A DNA stretch of 64,000 bases from contig NZ_SAWZ01000012.1 of assembly GCF_004122095.1 (NCBI RefSeq), forward strand, positions 23,897 to 87,896, in the 5' to 3' direction. The DNA comes from Pseudoxanthomonas composti. GTDB lineage: Bacteria; Pseudomonadota; Gammaproteobacteria; Xanthomonadales; Xanthomonadaceae. The position numbers were made by a program, and so were the translations under genes. The first letter of the stretch is position 1. Each line of letters starts with the position of its first letter. The notes below the pieces were generated by a model. The model worked only from the letters and a program-made list of their open reading frames with translations, was not told the origin of the DNA and made no database searches. Shown here piece after piece: positions 40,750-48,695 of this stretch.

Positions 40750-41490
40750 TCAGCGTTGCGCCGGTGGGGTCGCGGGGGGAAGTGGCGGCGGTGGCAGGTC
40801 CACGCCCTTGGCCTTGAGGCAGGCATCGAGTCTGCCCTTGTCTGGCCTTTCGACACCCGCGGGCCCGGGTTGCGGCCCGGCGCCTGGCGCAGGTGGTGTT
40901 GGAGGCGGAGGTGGCAGACCCAGTTCGGCCACGCAGGCCTCCAACGCCTGGCGGCGCTTGGGATCTTCGGGCATCGGTGGCGGTGCGGGCGGCGGCGGAA
41001 GGTCCACGTTCTTGGCCCTGAGGCAGGCATCGAGCCGGTCCCTGTCGGGCCGCGGACCCGCCACAGGCCGTCCCTGCGGTCCAACGCCCGGCGCCGGCGG
41101 CGGCGGCAGCCCCTGTTCCGCCGCGCAGGCTTCTAGCGCCTGGCGCAGCCGGGGATCTTCCGGCATCGGCGGTGGCCCGGGCGGATGCATGCCTGGTCCG
41201 TGTACCGGCGGCTCGATGCCCCTGCTGGACAGGCAGGAAGCCAGCTTTTCGTGGTCTGGACGCTTGGCGTCCTGGGGCGGCCGGACGCCAGGCGCCGGCG
41301 GGCTCAGGCCCTGCTCGCCCAGGCAGTGCGCGAAGGCGGCCCTGAACGCGGGGTCCTGCGGACCTTGGGGCCCTGGAGGCGGCGGGGCTGGCGCGGGCTG
41401 CTGTCCCGCCCAGGCCACGCCTCCCAGCGCGGCCAGCAACAGCGCGCAGGCGCCGACGAGGCGGTGCGGCTTTCGGTCTTCGGTGTGCAT
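40750..41490 (-). CDS. Exported proline-rich protein with three Cys-pair repeats
   Basis: A 246-aa secreted protein of unrecognised family. The signal peptide ends GVAWA. The mature part has three tandem repeats of about 70 residues, each with a first cysteine in a helix like RQALEACxAExGL, a Pro/Gly spacer and a second cysteine in RLDACLKAKGVDLPPPP. In the first copy these are FAHCLGEQGL and KLASCLSSRGIEPP. The Cys pair of each copy could form a disulfide. ATG 41490 is used; 41508 is an alternative. It is divergent from a two-component system and may be its target or signal partner. Confidence 0.75.
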   Translation of the reverse strand: MHTEDRKPHRLVGACALLLAALGGVAWAGQQPAPAPPPPGPQGPQDPAFRAAFAHCLGEQGLSPPAPGVRPPQDAKRPDHEKLASCLSSRGIEPPVHGPGMHPPGPPPMPEDPRLRQALEACAAEQGLPPPPAPGVGPQGRPVAGPRPDRDRLDACLRAKNVDLPPPPAPPPMPEDPKRRQALEACVAELGLPPPPPTPPAPGAGPQPGPAGVERPDKGRLDACLKAKGVDLPPPPLPPATPPAQR

Positions 41491-41677
41491 GGCATCTCCC
41501 GTTCGCATGCGTGGTCAGGTCGGCCGGCCCAGACAAGTTCCCCCACGGGCGTCGGCTGCCACGCCAGCCTGCCCAGCCGTCGTGTCATGCCTTTGCCGGG
41601 CTGCATCAGGCTTTGACACAGGCGGCGCCAGCCTTGGCCGCCGCGCGTTCAGCCACCGAGGGCCTTCGGTTCATGTG

Positions 41678-41702
41678 TGTCAGTTTCTTTGCCCGGCTGA
41701 CA
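41678..41702. promoter_or_regulatory. Inverted repeat upstream of the response regulator gene
   Basis: TGTCAG-N13-CTGACA lies 36 bp before the response-regulator start, in the interval shared with the divergent Pro-rich protein gene. It is a possible operator; evidence is only symmetry and position. Confidence 0.4.
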
Positions 41703-41737
41703 AACGGCGCCTACACTGCCGCGGTATTCCTTCCGCC

Positions 41738-42475
41738 ATGAATATGCTCACGCCCGTCATGGACATCGAATCGCGCATCCTGGTTGTGGACGACGACGAG
41801 GACCTGCGCAAACTCACCGCCGACTTCCTGGCCGACCACGGCTACGAGGTGGACACCGCCGCCAACGCCACGGACATGTGGAAGCGGATGGAGGACCGTC
41901 GCCCCGACCTGGTGGTGCTGGATGTGATGATGCCCGGCGAAGACGGCCTGAGCGTGGCCCGGCGCCTGACCTCCGGCGGCAGCGCCCCGGCGATCCTGAT
42001 GCTCAGCGCACTGGGCAACGACACCGATCGCATCGTCGGCCTGGAAGTGGGCGCGGACGACTACCTGCCCAAGCCCTGCAACCCGCGCGAGCTGCTGGCC
42101 CGGGTGCGTGCGCTGCTGCGTCGGCAGAGGGCCTTCGCCAGCGCCCCGGAAGTGCGTGGCAGCCAGTACGAGTTCGGCGGCTGGCGCCTGGACGTGGTGC
42201 GCCGGGACCTGCGCGATCCGGGCGGCAGCTATATCAACCTGTCCGATGGCGAGTTCGCGCTGCTGCGCACCTTCGTCGAGCATCCGCAGCGCGTGCTCAG
42301 CCGCGACCAGCTGCTGGACTATGCCCGCGGCCGCGGCAGCGAGGTCTACGACCGCGCCATCGACAGCCAGATCAGCCGCCTGCGCCGCAAGCTCAACGAG
42401 CGTGGCCACGCCGAGCTGATCCGCACGGTGCGCAACGAAGGCTACATGTTGCTGCCTCCGGTGGTCCGGCTGTAA
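41738..42475 (+). CDS. OmpR-family two-component response regulator
   Basis: A 245-aa transcription factor. The receiver domain contains the acidic cluster VVDDDED (18-20), the phospho-acceptor D62 in VLDVMMPG and the conserved Lys in YLPKP. The C-terminal winged helix (LSDGEFALLRTFVEHPQRVL, RAIDSQISRLRRKL, IRTVRNEGYMLLP) is of the OmpR type. ATG 41738 is used; in-frame ATGs at 41744 and 41759 are possible. The sensor gene starts 7 bp downstream. The signal is unknown. Confidence 0.92.
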   Translation: MNMLTPVMDIESRILVVDDDEDLRKLTADFLADHGYEVDTAANATDMWKRMEDRRPDLVVLDVMMPGEDGLSVARRLTSGGSAPAILMLSALGNDTDRIVGLEVGADDYLPKPCNPRELLARVRALLRRQRAFASAPEVRGSQYEFGGWRLDVVRRDLRDPGGSYINLSDGEFALLRTFVEHPQRVLSRDQLLDYARGRGSEVYDRAIDSQISRLRRKLNERGHAELIRTVRNEGYMLLPPVVRL

Positions 42476-42482
42476 TCCCGCC

Positions 42483-43949
42483 GTGATCGGAGCGCTGCGC
42501 CGCGGCGGCGCGTCCATTTTCATCCGCACCTTCCTGCTGCTGGCCGTGGCGCTGGTGCTGGCGCAGAGCGTGGGCGTGGCGTTGCTGGTGACCCGCACGC
42601 CGATCTACGAGCCGCCGGTGCGGCCGCCGGAAGTCATCGCGCTGCTGACCTCACGCATTCCCGCCAGCAGCCATGGCCTGCGCGTGTCCGAGCTGAAGCA
42701 CCCGCCTGCCGCACCGACCGACCAGGTCCGCGACCGCTTCATCGAGACCTTGCTGGCGCGCTGGCTGGAGGTGGAACGCGCGCAGGTGCGCTTCTATCGC
42801 GCCCCGCCAGAGGACAGCGGCGAGGCGGGCAATCCGTTTCCCGAAATGCCAATGCCGTCGGCGGAGGTGCGCCGGCAAAGCAGCGAGCACTTCGGCCGGC
42901 AGCCAGGCACCGGCGCGCCGCCCTGGATGGGCGCCCAGCGGCCCGCCGCCATCACGATGCCCACGCCGATCCCCCAGGGCGTGGATGCTGGCCCGCCCAT
43001 GCGCGGGCGCTTCACCGCCGCCCTGCAGCAACCCGACGGACGCTGGCGCGTGGTGCAGGCGGCCGATCGCTCGCTGTCGGCGGCCTTCAAGCTGCAGGTG
43101 GCGATGCTGTTCGGCATCGGCCTGCTGCTGATGCTGCCGCTGGCCTGGTGGTTCTCGCGCGCGCTGTCCGCGCCCATCCGCCGCTTCGCCGATGCCGCCG
43201 ACCAGCTCGGCCGCAACCCCGACGCGCCGCCGCTGCCGCGCAGCGGACCGCCCGAGCTGCTGCGGGCCACCGATTCGTTCAACGCCATGCAGGCGCGGCT
43301 GAGCCGCATGGTCGCCGAGCGCACGCACATGGTGGGGGCCATCGCCCACGACCTGCGCACACCGCTGGCGCGCCTGGCCTTCCGGCTGGACGACATCGAC
43401 TCGCCGCTGCGCGAGCGCGCCGCGGCCGACATCGACGAGATGAAGCACATGATCACCGTCGCGCTGGAGTTCCTGCGCGACCAGTCCTTCCGTGGACCGC
43501 GCGAACGGCTGGATTTCCGCGACCTGGTGGAGAGCGTGGTCGACGATGCGGCCGACATCGGCCAGGACGTGACCCTGGCCCCGGACAGCGAGCCGGTGAT
43601 GATCGATGCCGACCCGCTGGCGCTGCGCCGCGTGGTCGGCAACCTGATCGGCAACGCGGTCAAGTACGGGCTGCGCGCGCGCGTGCGGATCCGTGCCATG
43701 GACGATCACGCCCGGCTGGAGATCGAGGACGATGGCCCCGGCATCGACATGGCCCTGGGCGACAAGCTGTTCATGCCGTTCTTCCGCGGCGAGAACTCGC
43801 GCAACAAGGAAACCGGCGGCATCGGCCTGGGGCTGGCCGCCGCGCGCGCGATCGTGCTGCGCCATGGCGGCGAAATCGGCCTGGCCAACCTGCAACGCGG
43901 CGGCCTGCAGGCCTGGGTGACCCTGCCGCGCGCCCGCGGCGAAGGCTGA
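42483..43949 (+). CDS. Sensor histidine kinase partner of the OmpR-type regulator
   Basis: A 488-aa inner-membrane kinase starting with GTG. Membrane segments at about 16-36 and 205-223 enclose a 168-residue periplasmic domain rich in Pro, Gly and Met (MPMPSAEVRR, TMPTPIPQG). A HAMP linker, HisKA with H289 in AIAHDLRTPLARL, and an HATPase domain (NLIGNAVKYG, DDGPGID, GIGLGLAAARAI) follow. The Pro/Met-rich sensing domain and the divergent Pro-rich Cys-repeat protein suggest an envelope or metal signal, but this is speculation. Confidence 0.92.
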   Translation: MIGALRRGGASIFIRTFLLLAVALVLAQSVGVALLVTRTPIYEPPVRPPEVIALLTSRIPASSHGLRVSELKHPPAAPTDQVRDRFIETLLARWLEVERAQVRFYRAPPEDSGEAGNPFPEMPMPSAEVRRQSSEHFGRQPGTGAPPWMGAQRPAAITMPTPIPQGVDAGPPMRGRFTAALQQPDGRWRVVQAADRSLSAAFKLQVAMLFGIGLLLMLPLAWWFSRALSAPIRRFADAADQLGRNPDAPPLPRSGPPELLRATDSFNAMQARLSRMVAERTHMVGAIAHDLRTPLARLAFRLDDIDSPLRERAAADIDEMKHMITVALEFLRDQSFRGPRERLDFRDLVESVVDDAADIGQDVTLAPDSEPVMIDADPLALRRVVGNLIGNAVKYGLRARVRIRAMDDHARLEIEDDGPGIDMALGDKLFMPFFRGENSRNKETGGIGLGLAAARAIVLRHGGEIGLANLQRGGLQAWVTLPRARGEG

Positions 43950-44544
43950 CGCAGCCGACACGCGCTGCAAAGCGTTTGAGTGGTACCAAGAGCATCCTGT
44001 GGGATCGGCTTAAGCCGCGAAGGAGCTTTCCCGGTGCATCCCTTTCACGGCTAAAGCCGCTTCCACAGGGCAATGCGCATGCGGACCGCTCGTGAGGAAA
44101 CGAGGTTATCCGTGGCTCTCCTGGGGCGCTCCTCGCTGAGCTAGACCGGCTCAGGTAACACCGCGCGCTGACCGAGCCCTATCGTCGCGACCTGGCTGGC
44201 AGCGGCCTCGCCTCATGCTGGCCCAAGCTCTTGCAGGGCCCCCGTGTCCATCCCCATCGCTTCGCCGCGGCTGCCGTGTCCTGTCCAGCGCCCATCCTGC
44301 GCATTGCAGGAAAGCTTTCCGTCCGCGAACGCCTCATGACCATCGCCTGCGCTGTTGGACCCGCTCCTTGCCCTGCGCCATTGGCGCCGCACTCGGCTGC
44401 GCCGACTCGCCGCACCGCGCCGGAACACATCGATAAGTGCGGAGGCTCGCTCTCACCTGGCCGCACTTGAACCACAGCACGCCTTCCGCGGATGTGGACC
44501 GTTTGCAGCCCCTGCTCTTCCATCCCAATCAGGAGAAACACCCG
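43950..44544. other. Intergenic region with a REP-like inverted element
   Basis: A large imperfect palindrome at 43996-44069 has outer arms CCTGTGGGATCGGCTTAAGCC and GGCTAAAGCCGCTTCCACAGG written on one strand. This is the REP-like family also seen near 3043 and 18080. The remaining 475 bp show no repeat or gene that I can support. Confidence 0.6.
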
Positions 44545-45057
44545 ATGCGCCGCCGAACCCGATCCCTGTTGCTGGTCCTGTTGCCGTTCGCTGCTGGCCT
44601 GCCCGCCGCCGCCCACGCCGAAGGCTGGTGCCTGGGCAAGACGAGGGACACGCGCCTGGTTGCGCACTTCAAGGACACCGCTGGCATGTCGACCCAGGAA
44701 ATCGAGATGGCCTACCAGGCCCACCTGGACCGGGTGGCACCACAGCCTGGCCTTGGCAAGTGGGTCAGAGGCGGCAACGTCGAATGCGGCAAGGGCAACG
44801 ACGACCGTAACAACACGATGGAGGGCGGCAACACCGGGCCGACGGTCATGGTGCCCTGGCAGCCCAGCCGGGCCGACCTGGAAGCCGGCAGGGCGGAGAA
44901 GGCCCGGCTGGAAGAGGCAGAGCGTGCCGCCCGTGCACAGCCCGCCGCGTCGAGGAGCGAGTCCGCGGGCGATGCCGGAACCCCGCAGGCCGCACCACCT
45001 GCGCCGAAAGCCGAGAAGGCCAGGAAGCTGCTCAAGGCGCTGACCGACCGGCTCTGA
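44545..45057 (+). CDS. Exported hypothetical protein
   Basis: A 170-aa secreted protein with a clear signal peptide (LLLVLLPFAAGLPAAAHAE). The mature part starts GWCLGKTRDTRLV, contains one further cysteine (NVECGKGNDD), then a helical, charged stretch (AEKARLEEAERAARAQ) and a Pro/Ala linker before the basic amphipathic end KARKLLKALTDRL. I do not recognise the family. AGGAG lies 9 bp before the ATG. A similar basic C-terminal tail ends the exported protein at 47232-48476. Confidence 0.72.
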   Translation: MRRRTRSLLLVLLPFAAGLPAAAHAEGWCLGKTRDTRLVAHFKDTAGMSTQEIEMAYQAHLDRVAPQPGLGKWVRGGNVECGKGNDDRNNTMEGGNTGPTVMVPWQPSRADLEAGRAEKARLEEAERAARAQPAASRSESAGDAGTPQAAPPAPKAEKARKLLKALTDRL

Positions 45058-45079
45058 CCTTGTACCGGTGGAGAACGCG

Positions 45080-45610
45080 CACCATCCGCCCCACGTAGGG
45101 TGGACAACGCGAAGCTTGTCCACCGGGGCCTCCGCGCAGACCAAAGCTCGGGTGCCGCCATGCCCACGCGTCCGTTCCACGGCGATGGTGGATGGAAAAG
45201 CGCCATCCACCCCACGTAGGGTGGACAACGCGAAGCTTGTCCACCAAGGCGTCCGCGCGGACCAAAGCTCGGGTGCCGCCATGCCCGCATTGCCCGTTCC
45301 TTGGCCATGGTGGATGGAAAAGCGCCATCCACCCCACGTAGGGTGGACAACGCGAAGCTTGTCCACCGGGGCGCCGCGCGGACCAGAGCTCGAGTGCCGC
45401 CGTGCCCACGTTGCCCGTTTCGCGGCGATGGTGGATGGAAAAGCGCCATCCACCCTACGTGGTGGACAACGCGAAGCTTGTCCACCGGGGCGTCGGCGCG
45501 GACCAGAGCTTGAGTGCCGGCGTGCCCACGTTGTTCGTTCCGTGGTGATGGTGGATGGAAAAGCGCCATCCACCCTACGGGGTGGACAACGCGAGGCTTG
45601 TCCACCCAGG
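45080..45610. repeat. Tandem array of about 121-bp units containing paired hairpins
   Basis: The hairpin GTAGGGTGGACAACGCGAAG... recurs with starts at 45095, 45216, 45338, 45459 and 45579 (periods 121, 122, 121, 120). Between copies lie a semi-conserved spacer (GCGGACCAAAGCTCGGGTGC) and a second hairpin, GGTGGATGG-AAAAGCG-CCATCCACC. The last two copies are slightly degenerate. No gene is present. Confidence 0.92.
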
Positions 45611-45620
45611 CGCGTGCGGC

Positions 45621-46988
45621 TCAGCGGTAGGCGAACTCGGCAAAGAGCGGGTCCACGCTGCGGCCCCAGGCGCCTTCGAACAGGGCCAGCTTGTCCTCGG
45701 CGGCGGTGCGACCGGAGGCGAGGATCGCCTGCAGCGGCGCCAGGTAGACCGACTCGTCGCGGCCGTTGGCATCGCCACGCGCGCGGCGCTGCAAGCCTGC
45801 GACGGCGATCTCCACCGCCTGCGCGGCCAACGCGCGCACCGTGCCGCCGCGGAACGGCAGGTTCAGGGCCTGGCGCGGCACGCCATCGCGCAGGGCATGG
45901 CGCTCGGCCAGGCTGAAGTCCTTGACCAGGTCCCAGGCCGCGTCCAGCGCGGCATCGTCGTACAGCAGGCCCACCCAGAACGCCGGCAGCGCGACCAGTC
46001 GCTCGACCGGGCCGCCATCGGCGCCGCGCATCTCCAGGTACTTCTTCAGGCGCACTTCCGGAAACGCGGTGGTCATGTGGTCGGACCAGTCGCGCTGCGT
46101 GGGCAGGGCCCCCGGCAGCGCCGGCAGGCGGCCCTTGAGGAAATCGCGGAAGCTCTGCCCGCTGGCATCGTGATAGACGCCTTGGCGGTAGGAGAAGTAC
46201 ATGGGCACATCGAGCAGGTAATCGACGTAGCGCTCGTAGCCGAAGCCGTCCTCGAACACGAAGTCCAGCATGCCGGTGCGGTCGGCGTCGGTGTCGGTCC
46301 AGATGTGCGAGCGGTAGCTCAGGTAGCCGTTGGGCTGGCCTTCGGTGAACGGCGAATCGGCGAACAGCGCCGTGGCGATGGGCTGCAGCGCCAGCGACAC
46401 GCGGAACTTCTTCACCATGTCCGCTTCGGACGCATAGTCCAGGTTGACCTGCACCGTGCAGGTGCGGGTCATCATGTCCAGGCCGAGCTGGCCGACCTTG
46501 GGCATGTAGGACTTCATGATCTGGTAGCGGCCCTTGGGCATCCACGGCATGTCCGCCCGCGCCCACTTGGGCTGGAAGCCCATGCCCAGGAAGCCCAGCT
46601 GCAGCGACTCGGCCACGGTGGCGACTTCGCGCAGATGAGTGCGGGTTTCGTCGTCGGTGGCATGCAGGTCCTCCAGCGCCGCGCCGGACAGTTCCAGCTG
46701 GCCCGCCGGTTCCAGCGTGACCGAGGCATTGCCGCGCAGCAGAGCGATCACCCGGCCCTTCTCCTCCACCGGACTCCAGCCGAACTGCACCAGCCCCTTG
46801 AGCAGGGCCTCGATGCCCTGCGGGCCATCGAAGGTCGGCGGACGCAGGTCGTCCAGACGGAACCCGAACTTCTCGTGCTCGGTGCCGATGCGCCAGGCCT
46901 GCGCGGGCTTCTCCCCTTCCACCAGCGGCTCGATGAGCTGGAAGCGGTCGGTGATGGGGGACTCGGCAACGTGGCTGGGACTGGACAC
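45621..46988 (-). CDS. gshA: Glutamate-cysteine ligase (plant/proteobacterial type)
   Basis: Makes gamma-glutamylcysteine, the first step in glutathione synthesis. The 455-aa enzyme has the family motifs GTEHEKFGF near residue 34, [30 protein letters not shown] and MYFSYR. The start is taken as GTG at 46988 ([16 protein letters not shown]), matching relatives; no ATG is suitably placed. The last gene-proximal repeat hairpin lies 10 bp after the stop. Glutathione produced here would supply the frmR-adhC-fghA pathway and the glutaredoxin found elsewhere in the window. Confidence 0.93.
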   Translation of the reverse strand: MSSPSHVAESPITDRFQLIEPLVEGEKPAQAWRIGTEHEKFGFRLDDLRPPTFDGPQGIEALLKGLVQFGWSPVEEKGRVIALLRGNASVTLEPAGQLELSGAALEDLHATDDETRTHLREVATVAESLQLGFLGMGFQPKWARADMPWMPKGRYQIMKSYMPKVGQLGLDMMTRTCTVQVNLDYASEADMVKKFRVSLALQPIATALFADSPFTEGQPNGYLSYRSHIWTDTDADRTGMLDFVFEDGFGYERYVDYLLDVPMYFSYRQGVYHDASGQSFRDFLKGRLPALPGALPTQRDWSDHMTTAFPEVRLKKYLEMRGADGGPVERLVALPAFWVGLLYDDAALDAAWDLVKDFSLAERHALRDGVPRQALNLPFRGGTVRALAAQAVEIAVAGLQRRARGDANGRDESVYLAPLQAILASGRTAAEDKLALFEGAWGRSVDPLFAEFAYR

Positions 46989-47231
46989 GGGGGGCTCACA
47001 ACGAAGCGTGGGGGGACTGGCGCCGCGGGCGGACCAGCACAGACACGCATGATAGCGGGCCCTCCGTGGTGCAACGTCGTCGCCAGCGCGTCCTGAGTTT
47101 TCCATTAGTGGGCGCCTGGCGAGGCCGACGCAGGCGCCTGGGCAGCAGGCGAAGGCAACGCGGCGGCCGGCCATGTCCGCTGCGCGGGCGCTTTCGCGCA
47201 TACCCGATGACCCAAGCACACGAGCCTCGAC

Positions 47232-48476
47232 ATGCAGCTGCCCACCCGCCCCCTGACCCTTGCCCTGGCCGCCACCGTGCTGGCCAGCCTGCCTGCCAGC
47301 AGCGCGCCGAGCCAGGCGCCCCAGACCCAGGTATGGATCGACGTGGCCACCCACACCATGGCCGGCATGCCGGACCTGGGCTTCATGGGGGGCCTGGCCA
47401 GCCGCATGGCCGGCAAGGACGGCGCCCCGCGGTTGTACCCGCAGTCGCGCGGCGTTCCCGGCATGCCGGGTCGGCTGCTGGACATCGCCATGCTCAACCA
47501 GCGCCAGCCCGGCACGCCGGCAAGCCAGCTGATTCCCGCCGGCATGGACATGGGCGATGCGTTGCCCTTGCTGCCGCCCGAAGTTCCGCCCAGCAAGAGC
47601 GAGTCGGTGCCGGGCAAGGAGGAAGACGTGGAGGTCACCATCCGTCAGTACTGGGGCTGCGGCGATCAGGTGCGGCCTGGCCAGCCCAAGCAGATCACCA
47701 TCAAGGCCTCGCAGGGCCAGGTGCAGACCCAGGGCGAACTGGCCAGGGGCCTGTTCGTCCCGGACCGCGACGTGCACGAGGACGCGCGCTACGCGCTGTG
47801 GCCCAATCAGCGCAACCGTGCGCGGGTCTCCGAGCGCAGCTCGCTGGTCGGCCAGCACCGCATCACCGGTGCGGGGGTGCCCGAATCGCTGCAGTTCCAG
47901 CTGGACCGCAATGCTGACTTCATGCCCAAGCTCATGCTGGAGGCACGCGGCAGCCTGGCCGACAGCATCCAGCTGCAGTGGCCGGCGGTGGAGCGCGCGC
48001 GCGGCTATTTCCTGTTCGCCAGCGGCGCGCAGGACCCGCGCACCCTGGTGATGTGGAGCAGCGCGGAAGTGCCGGGCGCCGGGCCGGAGCTGCTCGACTA
48101 CCTCGGCGGCGGCAACATCGAGCGCTGGCTGGCGCAGAAGGTGCTGCTGCCCACCACGACGACGCGGTGCGCGATTCCGCAAGGCATCTTCAAGTCGCAG
48201 GGCGGCCAGCGCGACCGCACCGGCGTGGCCTCGCTGAGCATGATCGCCTACGGCCCGGAGACCAACTTGGTCTGGCCGCCCAAGCCGGCCGACCCCAAGC
48301 TGCCCTGGCATCCGGAATGGAACGTGCGCGTGCGCACCAAGTCCACCAGCACCGCCATGCTGGGCATGGACCTGACCGACGCCTCGTCCACGGAAACGCC
48401 CGAGGCCGATGCACCGCCCAAGGAAGAGGAAAGCGGCACCAAGAAGCTGCTGCGCGGCTTGCTGCGCAAGCTCTGA
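47232..48476 (+). CDS. Exported hypothetical protein
   Basis: A 414-aa secreted protein with signal peptide ([16 protein letters not shown]). I do not recognise the family. A Met/Gly-rich segment ([21 protein letters not shown]) is followed by YWGCG, a beta-rich domain ([20 protein letters not shown]), a fibronectin-like stretch ([20 protein letters not shown]) and an acidic-to-basic end ([18 protein letters not shown]). The tail resembles that of the exported protein at 44545. It is convergent with the Ser/Thr kinase gene. Function unknown. Confidence 0.78.
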   Translation: MQLPTRPLTLALAATVLASLPASSAPSQAPQTQVWIDVATHTMAGMPDLGFMGGLASRMAGKDGAPRLYPQSRGVPGMPGRLLDIAMLNQRQPGTPASQLIPAGMDMGDALPLLPPEVPPSKSESVPGKEEDVEVTIRQYWGCGDQVRPGQPKQITIKASQGQVQTQGELARGLFVPDRDVHEDARYALWPNQRNRARVSERSSLVGQHRITGAGVPESLQFQLDRNADFMPKLMLEARGSLADSIQLQWPAVERARGYFLFASGAQDPRTLVMWSSAEVPGAGPELLDYLGGGNIERWLAQKVLLPTTTTRCAIPQGIFKSQGGQRDRTGVASLSMIAYGPETNLVWPPKPADPKLPWHPEWNVRVRTKSTSTAMLGMDLTDASSTETPEADAPPKEEESGTKKLLRGLLRKL

Positions 48477-48566
48477 GTTTCTTCCACCGCCGCGTCCGCC
48501 ATCGACAGGAGCCCTGATCGGCGACACATTGCCTGGAGGCGTTCCCTCTCCAGCGGCACGAGATCC

Positions 48567-48610
48567 TGGTCGGGGTGGTCGGGGTGGTCGGGGTGGTCGG
48601 GGTGGTCGGG
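48567..48610. repeat. 9-bp minisatellite (TGGTCGGGG)
   Basis: Four full units and one nearly full unit of TGGTCGGGG lie between two convergent genes. Copy number may vary between strains. The other strand is C-rich. Confidence 0.9.
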
Positions 48611-48695
48611 CAACAATGTCGGGCTCAATCGATCGTGGCGCCAGCGGTGGTGCGCCTCCGGCGACCCGCAACATCCCAGGCCCTGGAAACATCGC

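Noticed and set aside
45080..45610. CRISPR-like array of regularly spaced repeats
   Set aside because: Period is about 121 bp, the 'spacers' are similar to one another, and no cas gene is near. It is a tandem hairpin array.
46989..48692. Upstream extension of the gshA frame to more than 1000 residues
   Set aside because: It runs antisense through a well-supported exported-protein gene, and the extra residues are low-complexity. The normal gshA length is reached from GTG at 46988.
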